10,432 bases of DNA from JBCBSZ01 sp039197885 (GTDB lineage Bacteria; Actinomycetota; Acidimicrobiia; Acidimicrobiales; Poriferisodalaceae): positions 1 through 10,432 of the forward strand of contig JBCCTY010000132.1 of NCBI GenBank assembly GCA_039197885.1, read 5' to 3'. The number at the start of each line of letters is the position of its first letter. The first letter of the stretch is position 1. This document shows positions 7,205-10,432 of the stretch, piece by piece. Position numbers and translations under genes: made by a program. Below the pieces are notes generated by a model. It worked only from the letters and a program-made list of their open reading frames with translations, was not told where the DNA came from and searched no databases.

Positions 7205-7400
7205 GTCATCGGCGGCGCTCGCCGGCACCGTGCGGATCGATCACCGGTGCACGGCGTGCGGCAACTGCCTCATCACCTGCCCGACGGTCGCGCTGCGGCC
7301 GGCGCCGGGTCGACCGATCGTCCTCGACGAGCGGTGCACCTCGTGCGGTGCGTGCATCGAGGTGTGCCCGGTCGATGCGATCACCGAGGTCGTGGCGTGA
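7188..7400 (+). CDS. Small 2x[4Fe-4S] ferredoxin
   Basis: 70-residue iron-sulfur protein with two complete CxxCxxCxxxCP motifs: Cys21, 24, 27, 31 in CTACGNCLITCP and Cys50, 53, 56, 60 in CTSCGACIEVCP. This is the bacterial two-cluster ferredoxin arrangement, with no signal peptide or membrane segment. It starts inside the end of the CbiG-CobJ gene (17-nt overlap; GAAGGTGG at 7171-7178 precedes GTG 7188) and overlaps cobH by GTGA. An in-frame GTG at 7230 would give a shorter protein that keeps all eight cluster cysteines, so the start is uncertain. The position suggests it serves a redox step of corrin synthesis: electron delivery to the ring-contraction methylase, to a cobalt-reducing step, or to a precorrin reductase encoded elsewhere. 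The partner is inference. Confidence 0.9.
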   Translation: MATTCESSAALAGTVRIDHRCTACGNCLITCPTVALRPAPGRPIVLDERCTSCGACIEVCPVDAITEVVA

Positions 7401-8011
7401 CCGGCATCCACCCGATCGAGGTGGAGAGCTACCGGATCCTCGCCGAGCGCGTCGACCTGTCGGCCTTGGCGCCACTCGACCGCGCCGTCGTCGAGCGGAT
7501 GGTCCACTCGACGGCCGACCTCTCCTTCGTCGAGAGCGCTCGCATCGGTGAGCGGGCGACCACTGCCCTGCTCGACGCCTTGACGGCCGGCGCCCCGGTC
7601 ATCGTCGATGCGGCCATGGTCGCCGCCGGCATCACCCGCCACCCGACGACGTGCTACCTGGCCCGGGTGCCGGTCGCTCCGCCGGGCTCGACCCGATCGG
7701 CGGCGGCGTTCGAGCTGGCCGCCGCGGAGCACCCCACGGGGGCGGTGTTCGTCTGCGGCAACGCCCCCACGGCGCTCTTCGCGTTGCTCGACCTCCACGC
7801 TGCCGGCCGTGTCGAGCCCGCCGCCGTCGTCGGGCTGCCCGTGGGCTTCGTCGGGGCAGCCGAATCGAAGGCGGCGTTGTGGGACAGCCCGCTCGCGCCG
7901 GTCAGCATCACCAACGTCGGCGAGCGCGGCGGCAGCCCGGTGGCGGCCGGGGCCGTCAACGCGATCGTGCGGGCCGCCCACTCGCTCGACGAGACCTCGG
8001 GGGCGAGCTGA
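7397..8011 (+). CDS. cobH: Precorrin-8X / cobalt-precorrin-8 methylmutase (CobH/CbiC)
   Basis: Moves the methyl group from C11 to C12 to give hydrogenobyrinate or cobyrinate, the last step of ring synthesis. Seen over 204 residues: MVHSTADLSF with the conserved catalytic-type His37, DAAMVAAGITR (71-81), GNAPTAL (121-127), GLPVGFVGAAESK (146-158) and GERGGSPVAAGAVNA (175-189), all typical of the family and complete. GTG 7397 overlaps the ferredoxin stop (GTGA), and the TGA at 8009-8011 shares a base with the next ATG, so translational coupling is likely on both sides. Confidence 0.95.
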   Translation: MTGIHPIEVESYRILAERVDLSALAPLDRAVVERMVHSTADLSFVESARIGERATTALLDALTAGAPVIVDAAMVAAGITRHPTTCYLARVPVAPPGSTRSAAAFELAAAEHPTGAVFVCGNAPTALFALLDLHAAGRVEPAAVVGLPVGFVGAAESKAALWDSPLAPVSITNVGERGGSPVAAGAVNAIVRAAHSLDETSGAS

Positions 8012-8544
8012 TGCGGCCCGGTCTACCTGCGGTGCTCGACGTGAGGGGCCGCCGGTGTGTCGTCGTCGGCGACGGTGCCGCCGGACGCCGGAAGGCCGAC
8101 GCCCTGGTCGCCGCTGCGGCCGATGTCACCGTCGTCGATCCTGACGCTGCGCCCCGACCGGGCGTCGAGGTCATCGCCCGGCCGTGGGAGGCCGGTGACC
8201 TCGTCGAGGCGTTCGTCGTGGTCACCGCCACCGACGACACCGAGGTGAACGACGCCGTGGCGGCGGAGGCCGCGCGCCTCGGCGCCCTCGTCCTGCGAGC
8301 CGATCGGCCGGGCGACGGTCACCTCACCCTCCCGGCCGTGGCTCACCGGCGGTCGGTGCGCGTCGGCGTCGACACCGGCGGCGAGAGCCCGGCGGTGGCA
8401 GCCGTGGTCCGCGACGAGATCGACCGGTTCCTCGACGCCGAGGACGACCGATGGGACGCGCTGGTCCGCTGGGCCGCCGAGCATCGACCGGTGTCGATCG
8501 CGGAGGTCGGTGCCCGCCTCGCCGAGCTGCGGAGGTCACCATGA
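8011..8544 (+). CDS. Precorrin-2 dehydrogenase (SirC/Met8/CysG N-terminal domain family)
   Basis: NAD-dependent oxidation of precorrin-2 to sirohydrochlorin, the branch metabolite for siroheme and cobalt-early B12. Seen over 177 residues: a Rossmann start VVVGDGAAGRRKADAL (17-32), where GxGxxxxRK is the family pattern, and ATDDTEVNDAV (73-83), where this family carries its key Asp. A typical C-terminal segment follows, GVDTGGESPAVAAVVRDEID, and then a short helical tail. It is not fused to the SUMT as in CysG but lies directly before it with an ATGA overlap. Whether it also inserts iron or cobalt, as CysG and Met8 can, cannot be told from the sequence. Confidence 0.87.
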   Translation: MRPGLPAVLDVRGRRCVVVGDGAAGRRKADALVAAAADVTVVDPDAAPRPGVEVIARPWEAGDLVEAFVVVTATDDTEVNDAVAAEAARLGALVLRADRPGDGHLTLPAVAHRRSVRVGVDTGGESPAVAAVVRDEIDRFLDAEDDRWDALVRWAAEHRPVSIAEVGARLAELRRSP

Positions 8545-9287
8545 CCGTCTACCTCGTCGGTGCCGGCCCCGGTGATCCCGAGCTCATCACCGTGAAGGGG
8601 GCGCGGGTGCTCGCGACCGCCGAGGTCGTCGTCCACGACCGGCTCGTCAACGTCGAGCTCCTCGACCTCGCGCCGCCCGGCTGCGAGCGGATCAGCGCGG
8701 CGAAGGCGCCCCGGCGCCCGACGATGACCCAGGACGAGATCAACGCCCTGCTCGTCGAGCGCGGCCTGCGGGGCCAGTCGGTGGTCCGGCTCAAGGGCGG
8801 CGATCCCTGCGTGTTCGCCCGGGGCGGCGAGGAGGCCGCTGCCCTGATGGCAGCGGGCGTGCCGTTCGAGATCGTGCCCGGCATCAGCTCGGCGATCGCG
8901 GCACCCGCCTACGCGGGGATCCCCGTGACGCTGCGGCACGAGGCGCTGTCGGTCACGATCGTCACGGGCCACGAGGACCCGGCGAGTGGGCGGACCGTCG
9001 ACTGGGAGTCGATCGCCCGGACCGGGGGCACCATCGTCGTGCTGATGGGTGCCGGTCGAGCGGCACGCATCGCCGCTCGACTCGTCGCCGCCGGACTCGA
9101 TGCCACCACGCCGGCGGCGTGGGTCAACTGGGGAACGACCGAGGACCAGATGGTCTGGCGGGGCCCGCTGGTCGAGCTCGGCGCCGAACCCGTGCCGACT
9201 CCGTCGGTGCTGGTCGTCGGCGCGGTGGCGGGTGTCGACGTGAGCTGGTTCGCCGAGCTGGGCCGGTCGGCCGCCGCCGGCTCCTGA
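8541..9287 (+). CDS. cobA: Uroporphyrinogen-III C-methyltransferase (SUMT, CobA)
   Basis: Double SAM-dependent methylation of uroporphyrinogen III at C2 and C7 to precorrin-2, the entry to the pathway. Seen over 248 residues: VGAGPGDPELITVKGA (6-21), RLKGGDPCVFARGGEEA (83-99), VPGISSAIAAPAYAGIP (112-128), VTGHEDP and the C-terminal PTPSVLVVGAV. The GGDP loop reads CVFARGG where FVFGRGG is usual; both changes are small. ATG 8541 is supported by GGAGGT at 8531-8536 and an ATGA overlap with the dehydrogenase gene. The frame is open upstream to 8451, but that stretch lies inside the dehydrogenase gene. It ends the tightly packed run; no convincing terminator follows in the 85-nt gap. Confidence 0.95.
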   Translation: MTVYLVGAGPGDPELITVKGARVLATAEVVVHDRLVNVELLDLAPPGCERISAAKAPRRPTMTQDEINALLVERGLRGQSVVRLKGGDPCVFARGGEEAAALMAAGVPFEIVPGISSAIAAPAYAGIPVTLRHEALSVTIVTGHEDPASGRTVDWESIARTGGTIVVLMGAGRAARIAARLVAAGLDATTPAAWVNWGTTEDQMVWRGPLVELGAEPVPTPSVLVVGAVAGVDVSWFAELGRSAAAGS

Positions 9288-9372
9288 GTCACCACCTGTC
9301 GTCACTCCACCAGCACGTTCCGTGGCCTGACGTTGTTGCGGTTGGTTCGCAGTAGCTGGGACGCTCGCAGCC

Positions 9373-9855
9373 ATGCTGGACCTGCACCCGCCGAGCCCAG
9401 CACGCATCAGCGTCGAGACCTTCGGGCTCCGGTTCGCCGAGGGGTCGCTCGCCGCTCGGAGGGTGCTCTCCTGCCTCCGGGGCGATCCGGACGACGATGC
9501 CGCCCGGGCCATCGGCCTCGCCGAGACCGCGCCGTCCGACGCCGTGCTGCACTCGACGTCGTGGCGCTGGGAGCGGGGCGACATCGTGCTCACCTACGTC
9601 TGTTGCCCCGACCCGCTCGCCGTCGAGGCGGCGTTGGTGCAGCCCGAGGACGGTCACCCCGGGCCCTCCGATCCGACGCTGCCGGGAGCCGGGCGGGCGA
9701 CGCCGGCTCAGGTCCTCCACCACGGGATCGATCACCTCGCCTGGCTCGCCGATCATCACGACGAGCTCGTCGTGGCGTCCCGCGTGGCCCATCCCGAGTT
9801 GTGGGACCGGATCACCCGCGCCGGCCGCCACCGCGCCGGCCAGCTTCGTCGCTGA
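9373..9855 (+). CDS. Conserved-looking protein of unknown function
   Basis: 160 residues that I do not recognise as a named family. It has no signal peptide, membrane helix or long low-complexity run. Notable stretches are a Cys at 34 in SCLRGDPDDD, HSTSWRWERGDIVLTYVCCPDP (60-81) with adjacent Cys77-Cys78, and a His-rich helix-like segment HHGIDHLAWLADHHDE (116-131). The clustered His and Cys could bind metal, but no standard motif is present. ATG 9373 is the first ATG in frame; no strong ribosome binding site is visible. Being on the same strand between the corrin cluster and the riboswitch-cobO unit hints at a link with B12 metabolism, which is inference only. The composition resembles the neighbours, supporting a real gene. 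Confidence 0.7.
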   Translation: MLDLHPPSPARISVETFGLRFAEGSLAARRVLSCLRGDPDDDAARAIGLAETAPSDAVLHSTSWRWERGDIVLTYVCCPDPLAVEAALVQPEDGHPGPSDPTLPGAGRATPAQVLHHGIDHLAWLADHHDELVVASRVAHPELWDRITRAGRHRAGQLRR

Positions 9856-9922
9856 CCCGGATCACCTGATCGCCCGACCCGGCGGACGGCCGCAGGCGCT
9901 CGGGGAGGCGTGCGGCGGTGGG

Positions 9923-9938
9923 TGTTAGGGTGCCGCGG
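9923..9938 (+). promoter_or_regulatory. Extended -10 promoter driving the riboswitch-cobO transcript
   Basis: TAGGGT at 9926-9931 is preceded directly by TGT (9923-9925), giving an extended -10 of the TGNTANNNT form. No good -35 box is seen. The 14 bases from 9926 match those from 1451 (the cobI promoter) at 12 positions, which places the transcription start near 9938, just before the riboswitch. Confidence 0.55.
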
Positions 9939-10124
9939 TCAGCAGCGAGCGAAGTCCGGTGAGAGTCCGGCGCTGTCCCGCAACGGTGGTCCTCGGCCCG
10001 ATCGGTCGAGGCGAGCCCGGTCGCCTCGCCGTCGACATCAGACACCGGACGCCTGCGAGGACGGGCATCTCGTCGGTTCCCTCGGACTCCGAACGAGCGT
10101 CGCTCCTCGCAGCAGACGAGGAGA
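9938..10124 (+). promoter_or_regulatory. Cobalamin riboswitch upstream of cobO
   Basis: The conserved B12-box core is plain at 9951-9987 (GAAGTCCGGTGAGAGTCCGG followed by CGCTGTCCCGCAACGGT). Downstream aptamer-like segments are GAGCCCGGTCGCC from 10013 and CAGACACCGGACGCCTGC ending near 10056. Cobalamin riboswitches bind adenosyl- or other cobalamins and turn off B12 genes. The expression platform looks translational: CTCCTCG (10103-10109) can pair perfectly with CGAGGAG (10117-10123), the cobO Shine-Dalgarno, across a 7-nt loop. Alternatively TCCTCGCAG (10104-10112) can pair over 9 bp with CTGCGAGGA (10053-10061), which would free it. An 8-bp hairpin with one bulge (10069-10097) lies inside the latter. 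Exact 5' and 3' limits are approximate. Confidence 0.9.
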
Positions 10125-10130
10125 CCGACC

Positions 10131-10432
10131 ATGCCGGAGCGCGATGCGGACGACATCCCGACCGACGATCCGCGACCCAAGGAGCTCCGCCGGGCACCGT
10201 CGCTCGTCCTGGTGAACACCGGCCCGGGCAAGGGCAAGACGTCCGCCGCCGTCGGCGTGATCATCCGGGCGGTTGCCCGCGACTGGACGGTCGGCGTCGT
10301 CCAGTTCCTCAAGTCCGGCACCTGGAAGACCGGCGAGGAGAAGGTCTGCAAGCAGCTCGGCGTCGACTGGTGGGCCGACGGCGAGGGCTTCACCTGGGAC
10401 TCCGACAACCTCGAGAAGGACGAGGGCGTCGC
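10131..10432 (+). CDS. cobO: Corrinoid adenosyltransferase CobO/BtuR (5' part; runs off the window)
   Basis: ATP:co(I)rrinoid adenosyltransferase, which attaches the 5'-deoxyadenosyl group to reduced cobalt of cob(I)yrinic acid diamide or cobalamin. The first 100 codons are present with no stop. Seen: a variable charged N-terminus (1-23), the P-loop GPGKGKTS (31-38) after the strand LVLVNT, VGVVQFLKSG (54-63), an E-rich stretch and GEGFTWD (84-90), all family hallmarks. ATG 10131 follows GAGGAG at 10118-10123, a site predicted to be masked by the riboswitch. Being placed behind its own promoter and riboswitch, it starts a second transcription unit separate from the cobB-cobA run. Confidence 0.95.
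   Translation, partial: MPERDADDIPTDDPRPKELRRAPSLVLVNTGPGKGKTSAAVGVIIRAVARDWTVGVVQFLKSGTWKTGEEKVCKQLGVDWWADGEGFTWDSDNLEKDEGV

Noticed and set aside
4297..7228. Long open frames on the minus strand, for example 4297-5871 and 5468-7228.
   Set aside because: They lie opposite well-identified B12 genes, have compositionally skewed translations without recognisable domains, and are expected in high-GC DNA.
8451..8540. Longer version of cobA starting at 8451.
   Set aside because: The added residues are another frame of the dehydrogenase gene; ATG 8541 has a good GGAGGT and starts exactly at the SUMT motif.
9327..9358. Possible promoter (CTGACG or TTGTTG with TAGCTG) before the unknown gene at 9373.
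   Set aside because: The spacings are 14 or 20 bp and the -10 lacks the final T; evidence is too weak to annotate.
9860..9871. Palindrome GATCACCTGATC just after the unknown gene.
   Set aside because: Five-base arms with a 2-nt centre are too short to call an operator, and no second copy was seen.
9873..9904. Possible terminator hairpin (CCCGA/TCGGG outside, GCGG/CCGC inside) after the unknown gene.
   Set aside because: The stems are short and interrupted, there is no U-tract, and such pairings are common in GC-rich sequence.
1..10432. CRISPR arrays, tRNA or rRNA genes, insertion sequences or attachment sites.
   Set aside because: None seen. The window is filled by co-directional metabolic genes with uniform composition and no sign of mobile DNA.

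Overview
The window is a compact, GC-rich, single-strand block of adenosylcobalamin (vitamin B12) biosynthesis genes, all on the plus strand. GTG starts are frequent, genes overlap by a few bases, and both recognisable promoters have a TAGGGT -10 box. Together these suggest a high-GC actinobacterium. I think of a lineage such as Acidimicrobiia, but that placement is an inference and no sequence comparison was possible.

Layout. A cobB/cbiA-type cobyrinate a,c-diamide synthase (4-1413; its frame is open to the left edge) is followed, after the only sizeable gap in the main cluster (49 nt), by an uninterrupted run of overlapping or near-abutting genes: cobI carrying an N-terminal ribbon-helix-helix DNA-binding domain (1463-2392), cobM/cbiF (2389-3228), cbiD (3237-4340), cobL (fused CbiE-CbiT, 4333-5556), a CbiG-CobJ fusion (5549-7204), a small 2x[4Fe-4S] ferredoxin (7188-7400), cobH/cbiC (7397-8011), a precorrin-2 dehydrogenase (8011-8544) and the SUMT cobA (8541-9287). 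After an 85-nt gap comes a 160-residue protein of unknown function (9373-9855). A cobalamin riboswitch (about 9938-10124) then precedes the start of the corrinoid adenosyltransferase cobO, which runs off the right edge.

How the genes work together. SUMT makes precorrin-2 from uroporphyrinogen III, and the dehydrogenase oxidises it to sirohydrochlorin. CobI, CobJ, CobM, CbiG, CbiD and CobL then methylate, contract, deacylate and decarboxylate the ring. CobH makes cobyrinate or hydrogenobyrinate, CobB amidates it, and CobO adenosylates the cobalt. CbiD, CbiG and precorrin-2 dehydrogenase point to the cobalt-early ('anaerobic') route. No precorrin-6A reductase (CobK/CbiJ) and no cobalt chelatase is visible here.

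Most interesting points. The methyltransferase CobI is fused in frame to a ribbon-helix-helix domain. Its GTG start sits at the predicted transcription start of a leaderless promoter, and a tandem 10-bp direct repeat lies across the -35 region, as would suit an operator for that domain. This suggests a self-regulating biosynthetic enzyme. The cobO leader shows two mutually exclusive helices around its Shine-Dalgarno sequence, consistent with a translational riboswitch.
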